NCBI GenBank assembly: GCA_965221935.1
Contig: CBDCSZ010000010.1
Location: 40,740 to 104,739, forward strand
Reading direction: 5' to 3'
DNA: 64,000 nt
Source: JAPOXR01 sp965221935
GTDB taxonomy: Bacteria > Pseudomonadota > Alphaproteobacteria > Rhodobacterales > Rhodobacteraceae
The translations under genes and the position numbers were made by a program. The notes beneath the pieces are model-generated. The model was not told the origin of the DNA. It did no database searches and saw only the letters and a list, made by a program, of their open reading frames with translations. Below, in pieces: positions 36,097-46,518 of this stretch (position 1 is the first letter of the stretch; every line of letters begins with the position of its first letter).

Positions 36097-37884
36097 GGGT
36101 GTGTTCACATTTCTCCCGCTTCAAGCTGCCCGCCGCCAGTCGAACAGGTCGGTCATCTGATTGTTCAGTGAGCAGCACCTCAGCGCCATGATGTTGTTGG
36201 CGCCGGTTAACGACCAGCGCGCACCACTTTTCTTCATCCGTCCGCAGATCACCGATTTGCAGCCGCCCTCGATCACTCCCGATCCCACCGGCATGCCCTT
36301 CGCACGGTATTCATCGTAGCGCATCCTGTGGATGTTGTTGCGGAAATAGCCGACGCACTTCGCGACCGCATCATGCACTGCCGCGTACGGCGACAACTCC
36401 CTGATCACCGGTTCGACCTTGCCGGCCTTGAGCAGTGACTTCAGCCGCTCGTAGAGGCACTCCTCCGCCACCGGGTCCGTCTCGATCGCCCGGACCGCAT
36501 CGTGCAGGTATTCCAGCGCGTGGAACTGGTCGAGAATCCAGGTCACCTCGCCACTGCCGAAGACCTTGTCCGCAGTATTCTCGATCCACGCAGACGCGTC
36601 CGAGACGATCACGATCTCCCGTGCATCATGCGCCCCACGCCTCAGCGCCTCGCGCTCAAGGCGTGCCTCAAAGGCGGACATCCCGCATTCGGGGGCCGCG
36701 GCACTGTCAATCGCCGCCGACTGTGTGATGCTCCCCTGCACCGTCGCAGCCTTGCCGGTCTTCGGGTCCGGTTCCATCTCGTAGAACCGCAGAAGCTTCG
36801 CCTCGCGGGTCTTCGAGCCGCCGTCCTCCTGCTTGCCGGCGCGGCCCTCAAGCACCTCCTTGCGCATCGGAACCCCGGTGCCGTCGATCGATACATGGAT
36901 CCGCTCCGGGGACCTCACCCACAGGCGCGACGTCCTCGCGCTCGAAACGCACAGCGTCCCCGCCAAGCTCCACAACCTTGCTCCACAGCCGCGTGCAGCC
37001 GACGGAGATGCCCGACAACTCTTTGAGAAGATGGGCAGACTTGCGATTGGGAACCTCAACCGCCAGTTCCGCAATCATCCGCTCAGCGCCCGGCGACATC
37101 GAGGTCCCCTCAAGACCCAGGTAGTCGTCGAGCGGAACCTTGCTCTCGCCGCAACGACGACAGTAATAGTACGTCCTCATCAAGGTGACTTCGCCCACCC
37201 GCGTCAAAAAGGTCTTCGAAACCTTCTGGCGCCGCCGCTTCATCCTCCGCCCGCATTTCGGGCACTCCGGAGCGGGAAGCTCAGCGTCCTTGCCTTCCAG
37301 AAGCGCCCGGTAGAGCGCCGCAGACCCCGCCAGCGCGTTCTCCCGAAGCTGCACCTCAATCGCGTCGAGATCAGGGCGCGCACGCGTCAACTCTCCCGCA
37401 ACGCGACCGAAATCCCGTTCAAAGGCTTCGGAAACACCGCTCCGCACCAATCCCTCCACAGCGTCGTCACTCCCGTCCTCCTCCGCGGAACCGGCCAGCG
37501 AAAACGGCGCCTGAAACAGAGCAATCCGCTCCCGCAACGCCGCAAGTTCCGTACCCGACACTATCCGGACCTCAACATCCCGCCCGTCGCAGGCATGATG
37601 AACCCAGACACCATCGCAGTGCGTCAATACACCCGGATGTGTGGCAGCCATTTCCGGCCCCAGCTTCAGCAACGCTTCCGCGATGCCCGCGTCCCGGTAT
37701 CGGGCATCATCCTTTCCCTTGTCATGCCTGTCGGTCATCTGCTCGTCTTCCTGCCTGTGATTTTATTGTTGTCGGCGCATCCCGCAGCCGTCAAAGCCGA
37801 AGCGAAACACCGCAGGAATCAAGACAGCAAACGAATCACCGCGCAAGCCCCAAATCAAAACTGTGGAGAAAAACGAACACACCT
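36097..37884 (-). mobile_element. ISKra4-family element
   Basis: The ends are related by inversion: GGGTGTGTTCACATTTCTCC at 36097 and AGGTGTGTTCGTTTTTCTCC (minus strand) ending at 37884. One frameshifted transposase gene lies between them. The exact tips and any target duplication could not be fixed. Confidence 0.6.
36121..37738 (-). pseudogene. ISKra4-family transposase, frameshifted
   Basis: The first frame (37738 down to about 36900) carries the zinc-ribbon region CPKCGRRMKRRR and YYYCRRCGES, then PGAERMIAELAVEVPNRKSA. The second frame (about 36950 down to 36121) carries ERIHVSIDGTGVPMRKE (first catalytic D), VTWILDQFHALEYLHDAV (second D), PVGSGVIEGGCKSVICGRMK (E) and ARWSLTGANNIMALRCC. 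The two overlap but lie in different frames, near 36910-36950. This could be a decay frameshift, or a programmed shift if the family uses one here. Confidence 0.82.
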
Positions 37885-37946
37885 ATTTTAATGACCTATT
37901 CTTGTGCAGTAATTCTAATTTTGGATTTTTGAGTTTTTAACGTGTT

Positions 37947-39528
37947 GTATCACAACGGTTTTTTGGCCCGGGGAAATTTTTTTCCGCCGCAGGCGGCTGC
38001 GCGCCGGCGGTTCCCCGGCGGCGGGCGAATCACCTGCCGCCGACGCCGCTCCGGCCGCCGGCTCCTGGGGAAAAGGCGCGGAGAAGACATGTAAGTTGTT
38101 GTTTTTACTTACATTTGTACAAATTTTTGATATGTGCATAATGCGGCGCCATGTCCCCGCTGGCCGGATACATCGCCGACATGCGCGAACTCTGCGCGTC
38201 CGCCCCGGACCGCAGGACCGGCGCCAACGCCCGCCTGGAGATGGCCGACATCGGCATGGCGGCCTTCGCCGTCTTCTTCCTGCAGTGCCCGTCCTTCCTG
38301 GCGGCGCAGGCGCAGCTTCAGTCCCGCCAGGGCCGGTCCAACGCCCGGACCCTGTTCGGCATTGACCGGCTGCCGACCGACAGCCACATCCGCAGCGTGC
38401 TCGACGGCGTGCCGCCGGAGCGCTTCGATTCCATCTTCACCCGGACCGTCGACCAGCTGGACCGCCAGGGCGCCCTTGACCAGCTGCGCCGGCTTGACGG
38501 GCGGCTGCTGATCGCCCTTGACGGCACCGAGTATTTCACCTCCTGCAGCATCGGCTGCCGGAACTGCTCGCAGCGGAAACTGGCGGACGGGCGGACACAG
38601 AACTTCCACGCCGTGCTCGGCGCCAGCATCGTCGCCCCGGGAACCTCGCGCCTCCTGCCGCTGCCGCCGGAGTTCATCCGCCCGCAGGACGGGGCTGAGA
38701 AACAGGACTGCGAGATCAACGCCGCCAAGCGCTGGCTGCGGCGGACCGGATCCGGCCTGGCCCGGCTCAGACCGGTTTATCTCGGCGACGACCTCTACTG
38801 CCGCCAGCCGCTCTGCGAGGCCGTGCTGGCCGCCGGCGGAAGCTTCATCCTGACCTGCAAGCCGAGCTCGCACACAACGCTTTACGAGTATATTCAAGGG
38901 GTTGAGACCGGCTGTCTGACCCGGACCGAGGGCCGGAAAAAGAAAAAGCGCCAGCTGCGCTACCGCTGGATGAGCGGTCTGCCGATCCGTGACGGAAAGG
39001 ACGCGCTGGAAGTCAACTGGTTCGAAGTCACCATCACATCGCCGTCCGGAAAGCGGCTCTACCGCAACAGCTTCGCCACCGACCTCCCGGTCGGCCCGGA
39101 CAGCGTCGCCGAACTGGCCGACTGCGCCCGGGCCCGGTGGAAAGTGGAGAACAACACCTTCAAGGCTCTCAAGGACGGCTACCATCTCGAGCACAACTTC
39201 GGGCACGGCAAGGAAACCCTGGCCAGCCTGCTGGCGACCTTCAACCTGATCGCGTTCCTGATGCAGAGCGCCTGCGACCTGGTCTGCGAAAGCTGGCAGG
39301 AGGCCCGGGCAAAGCTCGCCGCCCGCTACCGGCTTCTTGACAACCTGAAGTTCCTGACCGTCTACGTCGTGCACGACGACTGGGACGCCGTGATGCGGAC
39401 AATCATCACCGGCGAGCTGCCGGAAAAGCCTCCGTAACCGGAACCGGCAGCCCCGCCCCTTCCGCCGAAACACAGTAGAAATCCGCCCGGAAACGCAGCC
39501 GAAAATGAAGAAAAAACCGATGTGAACG
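37947..39528 (+). mobile_element. ISNCY-type element, apparently intact
   Basis: About 1.58 kb. The left end GTATCACAACGGTTTTTT (37947) and the inverse of the right end (CGTTCACATCGGTTTTTT, ending 39528) match at 14 of 18 positions. It contains one intact transposase. Remnants of related elements lie at 32798-33022 and 35389-36004, so this type has been active here repeatedly. Confidence 0.7.
38151..39437 (+). CDS. ISNCY-type DDE transposase
   Basis: 428 residues, MSPLAGYIADMRELCASAPD. DDE landmarks are LLIALDGTEYF (first D), YLGDDLYCRQPLCEAVL (second D) and RWKVENNTFKALKDGYHLEH followed by NFGHG (E). A C-x-x-C pair (SCSIGCRNC) occurs in the insertion after the first D, as in relatives. The frame is uninterrupted, so it is probably functional. 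An alternative upstream frame from 38096 is a shadow. Confidence 0.85.
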   Translation: MSPLAGYIADMRELCASAPDRRTGANARLEMADIGMAAFAVFFLQCPSFLAAQAQLQSRQGRSNARTLFGIDRLPTDSHIRSVLDGVPPERFDSIFTRTVDQLDRQGALDQLRRLDGRLLIALDGTEYFTSCSIGCRNCSQRKLADGRTQNFHAVLGASIVAPGTSRLLPLPPEFIRPQDGAEKQDCEINAAKRWLRRTGSGLARLRPVYLGDDLYCRQPLCEAVLAAGGSFILTCKPSSHTTLYEYIQGVETGCLTRTEGRKKKKRQLRYRWMSGLPIRDGKDALEVNWFEVTITSPSGKRLYRNSFATDLPVGPDSVAELADCARARWKVENNTFKALKDGYHLEHNFGHGKETLASLLATFNLIAFLMQSACDLVCESWQEARAKLAARYRLLDNLKFLTVYVVHDDWDAVMRTIITGELPEKPP

Positions 39529-39611
39529 CATAATTGGAATTACTGATTCTTGTGAGTCTGAGCCAAATCTGTTAGCCTTGCAATTATCGACACAATCGAG
39601 AGGAGAGAAAA

Positions 39612-41345
39612 ATGAAATCAGCATTTGAAATCAAATCAGCATTGAAAACCCTAGCCTTGGTGCCATTGCTGTTTGTCCCCGTAGGCGCGGCTGCGGAGAT
39701 GCAGGGTCCGACGGAAGCCGGAAACGTCACCATGTGCCCCGCGACCTGCGCGCCGGCTGATGGCGGAACCTTCACCATTGTCCTCTGGAGCCAAATATTG
39801 CCGTTTCCGTGGATATCGTCGGCACACCACCAGTTCACAAGGCACAATTTCGGGAACCTGTTTGTTCTAGATCCGTTCAACAACGCCCTGCTCCCTGACC
39901 TTGCGACGCATTGGGAGGTCTCCGATGACCTGACCAAGGGGACATTTCATCTGCGCGAGGGCGTGCAGTTCCACGACGGCACGCCGCTGACCGCAAAGCA
40001 TGTGGAATGGAGCTACCTGCTGACCATGAATCCCCGGGCGGAAGGCGCGGACTTTCTGATGGAGGCGGCCCGTCTGACGGAATTGAAAGGCGCCCAGGCC
40101 TACATTGATGGCACGGCGGACAGTGTCGAAGGCATCACGGTTGTCGACGACCATACGATCGTCTTTGAAACGGCGGTCCCGAACGGCAATTTCTTTGAAA
40201 GGGTTGGCAAGGTCTACATCCTTCCGGCGCATCTTTTTGAAGATACGCCAATGGAGAATCTGCCGTCGGTCGACTGGATGTCGACCGATGTGAGAATTGG
40301 CACCGGCCCATTTGTGTTCGAGGAATATGTCGAGGGACAATATGTGACGAACGTCGCGAATGAGAATTACTGGGCCGGCCGGCCGTATCTGGACCGGATC
40401 GTGACGAGGTTGTTTGAAGAGTATGAAACCGGAACGCTTGCCTTTGAAAAAGGGGAAGCGGACTTCCTGGAATTTCTCTCAGCCCAGGACGTCGCGCGAT
40501 TTGGCGCGGATCCCCAGGGTTATGTTTTCCTGCGCGGCCAGCCCCTGAGTCCCAACTACATCAACATCGCCGACCATCCTGCCCTGGAGGATGAAAGGGT
40601 CCGACAGGCGATTTCATTTGCCATCAACCGTCAACAGTTGATTGATGTCCTGATCCCCAACGGGTTGAGGGATCCCATGTACACCCTGTTTCCCGCTGAC
40701 CATGTGATGTTCAATCCCGATGCCGCGGCCTATCCGTTCGACCCTGAACGGGCGAAAGAACTGCTGGCCGAGGCGAATTGGGACCCGAACCAGGTTATCG
40801 AGCTGGCGACATACTACAACTCCCAGGAGGCTCTCGACTGGCTGGTCTTCATCCAGCAGCAGCTGGCCAATGTGGGCATAAAGACCGACGTTCGGCAGAT
40901 GGACTGGCCGGCCATGGAAAAGGCCGGCGAGGCGGGCGAGCTGAATCTTTGGCTCACCGGGTATTCGAATGACGTGGTCGGCGATCACCGGGCCTATTTC
41001 GGCACCGGCGGCGCGTGGAACTACGGCGAGTACAGCAATCCCGAGTATGACGATCTCCTGACCGCGGCAGGCCGCGCCGGCGGAGAGGAACTCCGGCAGA
41101 TCTTTGTGAGAATGCAGGAGATCTTCAACCAACATTTGCCCGGGATTCCGATATGGAACCGGACCAAGTTCAGTCTGGTCAAACCGACTTTCTGCGGCGT
41201 CACCGATCAGTATACTGACGCGCATTTCTCGTACCTGAATGAAAACAACATCTACATGTGCGAGGGCGCGATGGGCACGGTCTCGGTCAAGCCTGGAACT
41301 CCGGCCAGTCTCGCGCATCCCGGCTACGTGCTGGGTGACCAGTAG
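39612..41345 (+). CDS. ABC transporter substrate-binding protein, family 5, copy 2
   Basis: 577 residues, with a signal peptide of about 30 residues (ending GAAAEM). It aligns with copy 1 (21766-23484) end to end, sharing FHLREGVxFHDGTPLTAKHV, GGEE and NENNIYMCEGA, with clear divergence in the solute-facing region (for example FTIVLWSQILPFPWISSAHH versus HTIAYRGSPRPFVWGAGADN). The specificity may therefore differ. RBS GAGGAGAG precedes ATG 39612. No permease or ATPase genes adjoin it. It may share the transporter at 11.3-15.5 kb. Confidence 0.9.
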   Translation: MKSAFEIKSALKTLALVPLLFVPVGAAAEMQGPTEAGNVTMCPATCAPADGGTFTIVLWSQILPFPWISSAHHQFTRHNFGNLFVLDPFNNALLPDLATHWEVSDDLTKGTFHLREGVQFHDGTPLTAKHVEWSYLLTMNPRAEGADFLMEAARLTELKGAQAYIDGTADSVEGITVVDDHTIVFETAVPNGNFFERVGKVYILPAHLFEDTPMENLPSVDWMSTDVRIGTGPFVFEEYVEGQYVTNVANENYWAGRPYLDRIVTRLFEEYETGTLAFEKGEADFLEFLSAQDVARFGADPQGYVFLRGQPLSPNYINIADHPALEDERVRQAISFAINRQQLIDVLIPNGLRDPMYTLFPADHVMFNPDAAAYPFDPERAKELLAEANWDPNQVIELATYYNSQEALDWLVFIQQQLANVGIKTDVRQMDWPAMEKAGEAGELNLWLTGYSNDVVGDHRAYFGTGGAWNYGEYSNPEYDDLLTAAGRAGGEELRQIFVRMQEIFNQHLPGIPIWNRTKFSLVKPTFCGVTDQYTDAHFSYLNENNIYMCEGAMGTVSVKPGTPASLAHPGYVLGDQ

Positions 41346-41354
41346 AATAAACTC

Positions 41355-41383
41355 GGCAGCGGCGGGTGACGCCGCTGCCTTTT
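41355..41383 (+). terminator. Rho-independent terminator after binding-protein copy 2
   Basis: GGCAGCGGC pairs perfectly with GCCGCTGCC around GGGTGAC, and TTTT follows. Relative to copy 1, A-T pairs are replaced by G-C pairs at matching stem positions, so the stem has been conserved through compensating changes. Confidence 0.75.
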
Positions 41384-41705
41384 CCCGCCGGTTGGTCGTG
41401 CCGGACGGGCGGTGATTGACCGGCGGGTCGGCAGCGCACAATGCGCGGCCATTTCCGCATGACACTGCGAATCCGGTCAGCCTTCCAGGCTACCGGCTTT
41501 CGCCGGATCGCGGCATGCAAAATGCGCACGGGAATGCCTGGCACGGAAGTCGATTCGGTCAGGATGGACTGCGCTGTCGTGCGGCGGCCGCTCCGCTGAG
41601 CCGGCTGTCCCCGGCTCCCGCCTCAGAGCGCCTCAAATTTGGGTGATCAGAAACACATTGACGAAGAGAGCTTCGGCGACCTACGCTTCAGGCGCTTCAG
41701 GCGAC
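41384..41705. other. Intergenic stretch before the decayed znu operon
   Basis: About 320 bases. The first half resembles the region after binding-protein copy 1. The znuA promoter should lie in the second half. I saw no clear Zur-type palindrome. Confidence 0.35.
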
Positions 41706-42761
41706 ATGGAACGATTCACACTCACTTTCCTAAACTCTTGCCGCGCTGCCGCCGCCGCATTGGTCATGGGATTCGTTTGCGCCGGTTCTGCGAGTTCCGA
41801 CGACGGCGCGCGCGTTGTCGCCTCGATCGGGCCTGTGCACTCCCTCGTAAGCGCAGTTATGGCCGGCTTAGGAGAACCGCACTTGTTCTTGCGCGAAGCG
41901 GGCAACCATCACACTTTCAGTTTGCGCCCGTCAGATGCGGTCAGACTATCTGAGGCTGACATCATGTTTCTCATCGATGGGCGTATGGAGGCATCTCTGA
42001 TCGGGCACATTTCGACTCTCGCCAGCGGCGCTCTCATTGTCGAATTGTCTCAAGCGACGGGCTTGGTCCGATAACCGCTGCGCGAAGGAGGCGCGTTTGA
42101 GATAGACAGGGACCATCATCACGAAGATTCCGGCCACGGCCAAGGGGCGGTCGAGGATGATGATCATGGCCACGCAGCTGACCATGGCCGCGGAAGCGAC
42201 ATGCACGAAAAATGGCCCATACGATCTGCATCTCTGGACGGATCCAGTCAATGCCGGGGCCATGGCCCGCATGGTTGCCGACACCATGTCAGAGGTCGAT
42301 CCTGCCAACGCAGCCCTCTACCAGAACAATTTGCTTCAATTGAAAGGTCGGCTCGATGATCTCACTGAGGAAGTCGCCGAATTGGTGGCTCCGGCGCGCG
42401 GCAAACCGTTCATCATTTTCCACGACGGCTACCGGTATTTCGAGGACCGTTTCGGTTTGACCGCTGTCGGTTCGGCCGTTGTCAGCGATGAACGCGCGCC
42501 CGGTGTCAGGCGCATTCGTGAGCTGCGGCAGAAAATCCGCGATTTGGGAGTTGTTTGTATATTGTTTGTATATTCACCGAACCTCAGTTTGATGAACGCC
42601 TGACCGCCACCCTCATCGAAGGAACCGAGGCCCGCGCCGGGGTGCTGGATACTTTGGGTGCGGGCGTTGAGGCCGGGCCAGAGAAGTATTTTGAGTTATT
42701 GCGCAACCTGGCGATCTCTTTCCGGGACTGCCTTGCCCCAGAGGGCACTGGCCAGAAATGA
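41706..42761 (+). pseudogene. znuA: Zinc ABC transporter substrate-binding protein ZnuA, multiply broken
   Basis: Starts MERFTLTFLNSCRAAAAALV with a signal peptide and continues ASIGPVHSLVSAVMAGLGEP and REAGNHHTFSLRPSDAVRL, a ZnuA zinc site. A TAA at 42072-42074 interrupts LVR|PLREGG. The frame then runs through a His-rich loop (DHHHEDSGHGQGAVEDDDHG) before shifting at an A tract near 42208, after which NGPYDLHLWTDPVNAGAMAR and IFHDGYRYFEDRFGLTAVGS follow. A second shift comes from an 11-bp tandem copy of TTGTTTGTATA at 42549-42570, before FTEPQFDERLTATLIEGTEA. Non-functional. Confidence 0.87.
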
Positions 42762-42869
42762 GCTCGGCGAAACGGCACACCGCAGTATTTCAGGCGATGA
42801 TTTGAACCCGGTCAGCAGTTCGAATTGTGCCTGTCCGGGCGGCGTTTCCCTGTAGCTGGACAGTTTGCC

Positions 42870-43561
42870 GTGGGCGATACGCACACAGGACCGCCAGTTC
42901 TGCTCATTCGCGCCCGAGACGTTGGCGTGAAGCGTGGCGAGCGATGGATTGTCAGGCACGTGGATATTGAAGTTGCCCGCGAAAAAACGGTCTACATTAT
43001 CGGTGCCAACGGGGCCGGAAAGTCGACCTGCGCACGTGCGATTCTGGGGTAAATCGACATCAGCGAGGGAATTGTCGAACGGCCCCCATCCTTGAATGTC
43101 GGCTATGTTCCGCAAAAGCTGCCGTTCAGCCCCACGCTGCCCCTCAGCGTGCGCCGTCTGATGACGCTGACAGGGGGCCGCCTCGCCAGCCGCGAAATAG
43201 ACGCAGCGCTCGCCGCTGTCGGTCTCGAACGACTCGGAGATCCGCCTGTCTTGACCCTGTCCGGGGGCGAGCTTCACGGCTTTTGTTAGCCCGGGCGCTT
43301 GTTCACCGTCCTGACCTGCTTGTCCTCGACGAGCCTGACCAAGGCGTCGATGTCGCTGGGGCGGACCTGCTCCATGGTCTCATTAGAGAGATCCGCGACG
43401 ACCTCGGCTGCGGGGTTCTTCTGATTTCGCATGACCTGCGCAGAGCCAGGAACGAAGCTGACGATGTGCTGGTTCTGATTCCTCACGAACACGACCAACA
43501 CTCCGCCGGCGCCGCGCCGCCGCTGGCCGGTGAGCGCCGGGAATGTTCAGCGCTGGGTTGA
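42870..43561 (+). pseudogene. znuC: Zinc ABC transporter ATP-binding protein ZnuC, broken
   Basis: Starts near GTG 42870. Walker A is present (IIGANGAGKSTCARAILG), followed at once by a TAA at 43050-43052. The same frame continues IDISEGIVERPPSLNVGYVP and QKLPFSPTLPLSVRRLMTLT to the ABC signature LSGGEL. Sequence after GEL is out of frame (a 1-base shift near 43275-43285), then LLVLDEPDQGVDVAGADLLH (Walker B) and GVLLISHDLRRARNEADDVL. Non-functional. Confidence 0.86.
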
Positions 43562-43565
43562 ATGC

Positions 43566-44158
43566 ATGCTTGACGACTTTTTCATTCGCGCTCTGTTTGC
43601 CGGCATCGGCCTCGCGCTGGTCACCGGGCCGACAGGGTGCTTCGTCGTTTGGCGCAGGCTGGCGTACTTCGGCGAAACGATTGCCCACTCTGCACTGCTC
43701 GGCGTCGCAATTGCCATTTTGCTCGACATAGACCGGGTGTTCGGCATCCTTGCATGTGCGTGCATGGTCGTGCTGCTGATGTTCTATCTCGAACGGCGCG
43801 ACTCGCTGCCGGCCGATACAATACTCGGGCTGCTTTGCCACGGCACCCTCGCCACCGGACTCGTGGTGCTGGCGTTCTTTCCCAATATTCGCGTCAATCG
43901 GCACAGCCTGCTGTTCGGCGATATCCTTGGCGTTGCGCGCGCTGATCTCGCTGTCGTCTGGGTCGGAGGGGCGGTCGCGCTGGCGGTGCTTTGGCGGCTG
44001 TGGCGGCCGTTGCTGGCAGCGGCCGTGGACACCGACCTTGCCGCAGTCGCGGGAATGCGGCCGGAACGGACGCGTCTGCTGTTCGGGTTTTTCGTTTCTG
44101 CGGTGATCGCGGTCTCCATCAAAATTGTCGGCATACTTCTGATCGTCGCCTTGCTAGT
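43566..44158 (+). pseudogene. znuB: Zinc ABC transporter permease ZnuB, truncated by IS1634 copy B
   Basis: ATG 43566 (MLDDFFIRALFAGIGLALVT). An uninterrupted ABC-3 permease frame follows: GCFVVWRRLAYFGETIAHSA, LLGVAIAILLDIDRVFG and FVSAVIAVSIKIVGILLIVA, then LLV, where the IS begins. About 60 C-terminal residues are missing. A candidate for the lost end is at 5310-5370. With znuA and znuC also broken, zinc uptake through this system is lost. Confidence 0.87.
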
Positions 44159-46283
44159 CCGATCTTCATGCCGCCGCCGCCCCCCGCGCTCCCTGCAAGA
44201 CGTTGAAAACGTGAGGTTTTCCGGTCGCCGGACTGCTTTTGTCCTGTCAAAAAGTTTCCAGTGCATGGCGCACGGGATTCGACCGGCTGCCCGCTGACGT
44301 ATTTTCGCAACAGTGCACATTATTATGGCGTTAAAGGCACACATCCTGTGGACACGGAGACAGAAGGCGCCATGGATTGTTGTCATTGCGCAGGGAGACC
44401 GCCCATGTCTTTCCACATCGAGACCATCCCCAACAGGCGCGGCCGCGACACAATCCTGCTGCGGGAGGCCTGGCGCGAAGGCGCGAAGGTCAGGAAGCGC
44501 ACCATCGCCAATCTCACCTGTCTGCCGCCGGCGGTCATCGAAGGCTTCCGCGCCGTGCTCAGGGGCGGAATCGTTCTCGGCTCCCCGGACGAGGTGTTCG
44601 GAATCCGCAGGTCGCTGCCTCACGGCCACGCGGCGGCGGCGCTCGGGACCATGCGGAGGCTCGGGTTCGAGGGCATCCTCGGGCGGAAAAAAAGCCGGAT
44701 GCGCGGTCTCGCCGCGGCCGCGGCCGCGGCCCGCATCATCGATCCGGCCTCGAAGCTCGCGACCGCGCGGGCCCTCGATCCGGAGACCGCCTCCACCAGC
44801 CTCGGGGAGCAGCTCGGCCTCGGATCCGTCACCGGAAACGAGATGCTGGACATGCTGGACTGGCTGCTGGAGCGCCAGCCCTGGATCGAGAAGAGCCTGG
44901 CGAACCGGCATCTCCGGGGCGGAACTCTGGTTCTGTGCGACGTCTCGTCCAGCTGGGTCGAGGGGAGGAAATGCCCGCTGGCGGCCTTCGGCCACAGCAG
45001 GGACGGGAAGAAAGGCAAAATGCAGATCACATACGGTCTTGTCTGCTCGGGGGACGGAACCCCTGTGGCGGTGGAGGTGTTCAGCGGAAACACCGCCGAT
45101 CCGGACACCGTGCGGTCCCAGGCGGAGAAGCTGCGCCGCCGCTTCCGGGTTGAGAATCTGGCCTTTGTCGGCGACCGCGGCATGATCACATCGGCCCGCG
45201 TCAGGGAGGATCTGATTCCTCTCGGCCTCGACTGGATATCGGCGCTCAGGAGCGCCGACATCCGGAAGCTTGTCAGGAAGGGGAAAAAGAAGCCCGCGGC
45301 GCTGGATCCGGCAAAGCTCGCCGAGGATCAGGTCGCCGAGACCGTGTCCCCGGACTTTCCCGGCGAGCGGCTGCTGGTCTGCCTCAACCCGCGCCTGCGG
45401 GAGGAGAGGGCGCGGAAGCGGGAGGATCTGCTCAGAGCGACGGAACAGACGCTGGCCGGGATCGCCGCGGCGGCGTCCCGCCGCCGGCCGGGCCCGAAGA
45501 GCCGCGAGCTGACGGCGAAGGCCCTGGGGCGGCGGGGCAACAGAAAAAAGGTTGAAAAACACTTCAAAATTGAGATCCGGGACGGCGGAATGGACTGGAG
45601 CCGCGACGCGGCGGGGATCGTGCGGGAGTCGGCCCTCGACGGAATCTATGTGGTTCGCACCAGCCTCGGAAAGGAATCGATCGGCGGCGAGGCGGCGGTG
45701 GCGGCGTATAAAAGCCTCGCGCTCGTCGAGCGCGCATTCCGGACCATGAAGACGTCAGGGCTGAGGGTCCGCCCGTTCCATGTTGACAACGAGAGGCGGG
45801 TGCGGGCGCATGTGTTCCTCTGCATGCTCGCCTGGCATGTGGAGCGGAGCATGCGGGAGAAGCTCGCCCCCATCCTGTTCGAGGATGACGACCGGGAGGC
45901 GGCCCGCGCAAGGCGGTCCACCCCGGTTGAAAAGGCGGAGGTCTCCGAAAGCGCCAAGGCCAAGGCGGCTTCGAAAAAGACCCCTGACGGCCTGCCGGTC
46001 CACAGCTTCGCAACGCTCATGGCCGATCTCGGAACGCTGACGCTGAACGACGCCTTCCTGCCCGGAAGGCCCGGCAGCGCGTTCCGCATGGCCGCGCGGC
46101 CGACCGCGCTCCAGAAAAGGGCCTTTGAGCTTCTGGAGATCAAACCCCCCGGAAATGTTGTCAGTTCAATGACAGGCTGAAAAAGCCCTCCGGCCCGGCC
46201 GGACCTCCGGAAAAACAAGCGAAAACAACACGGTGTCCTTGCCCGCGCGGAGAAAACCTGTCAAATCCCGACGTGAAGTTCCG
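44159..46283 (+). mobile_element. IS1634-family insertion sequence, copy B
   Basis: 2125 bp, the same length and orientation as copy A. The right terminal repeat TGAAGTTCCG (46274-46283) is intact. The left one reads CCGATCTTCA, with two mismatches to CGGAACTTCA, and the next 12 bases also diverge from copy A. The left end is therefore degenerate or was rebuilt by recombination. It interrupts znuB on its left side and the unknown membrane gene on its right side. Confidence 0.85.
44405..46180 (+). CDS. IS1634-family DDE transposase (copy B)
   Basis: 591 residues from ATG 44405, differing from the copy A protein at a few percent of positions (for example CDVSSSWVEG for YDVSSSWVEG, and KKKPAALDPAK for KDAPAALDPAR). 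All motif regions are kept and the frame is open, so it is probably active. The substitutions show that the copies are not a very recent duplication, though gene conversion is possible. Confidence 0.9.
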   Translation: MSFHIETIPNRRGRDTILLREAWREGAKVRKRTIANLTCLPPAVIEGFRAVLRGGIVLGSPDEVFGIRRSLPHGHAAAALGTMRRLGFEGILGRKKSRMRGLAAAAAAARIIDPASKLATARALDPETASTSLGEQLGLGSVTGNEMLDMLDWLLERQPWIEKSLANRHLRGGTLVLCDVSSSWVEGRKCPLAAFGHSRDGKKGKMQITYGLVCSGDGTPVAVEVFSGNTADPDTVRSQAEKLRRRFRVENLAFVGDRGMITSARVREDLIPLGLDWISALRSADIRKLVRKGKKKPAALDPAKLAEDQVAETVSPDFPGERLLVCLNPRLREERARKREDLLRATEQTLAGIAAAASRRRPGPKSRELTAKALGRRGNRKKVEKHFKIEIRDGGMDWSRDAAGIVRESALDGIYVVRTSLGKESIGGEAAVAAYKSLALVERAFRTMKTSGLRVRPFHVDNERRVRAHVFLCMLAWHVERSMREKLAPILFEDDDREAARARRSTPVEKAEVSESAKAKAASKKTPDGLPVHSFATLMADLGTLTLNDAFLPGRPGSAFRMAARPTALQKRAFELLEIKPPGNVVSSMTG

Positions 46284-46289
46284 TCTAAG
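46284..46289. repeat. Target-site duplication TCTAAG, right copy
   Basis: TCTAAG directly follows the right terminal repeat of IS1634 copy B and matches 3179-3184 at the outer side of copy A. Together they mark the outer borders of the 43.1-kb unit. Confidence 0.8.
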
Positions 46290-46518
46290 GTCAGGTCCAG
46301 AAAGTGTTGTCTCACTACCGGTCACGCGTTTGACGGAACCGGGCAACACCTTGATTGGTCTCCTTCGGGTGCCTTCGGACATCCACTACTTCGAGTGGAT
46401 AGCCAGAAAAATCGAACAGGAAGGTATTGATGTCAGTGTGTGGGCGACTGGTATGGGCCTGGATAACTCAGTGAAAATCCAACGCGATACTGTTCCAGCT
46501 TGGCCGCCAACGCCGTAG
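46288..46518 (+). pseudogene. 3' half of the unknown membrane protein gene begun at 2595
   Basis: The frame AGG-TCA-GGT continues the codons left open at 3180-3182 and encodes RSGPESVVSLPVTRLTEPGN, then TLIGLLRVPSDIHYFEWIAR and KIEQEGIDVSVWATGMGLD, ending at 46516-46518. It has no start of its own: the apparent ATG at 46273 is within the IS. The family is unknown. See 2595-3182. Confidence 0.78.
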
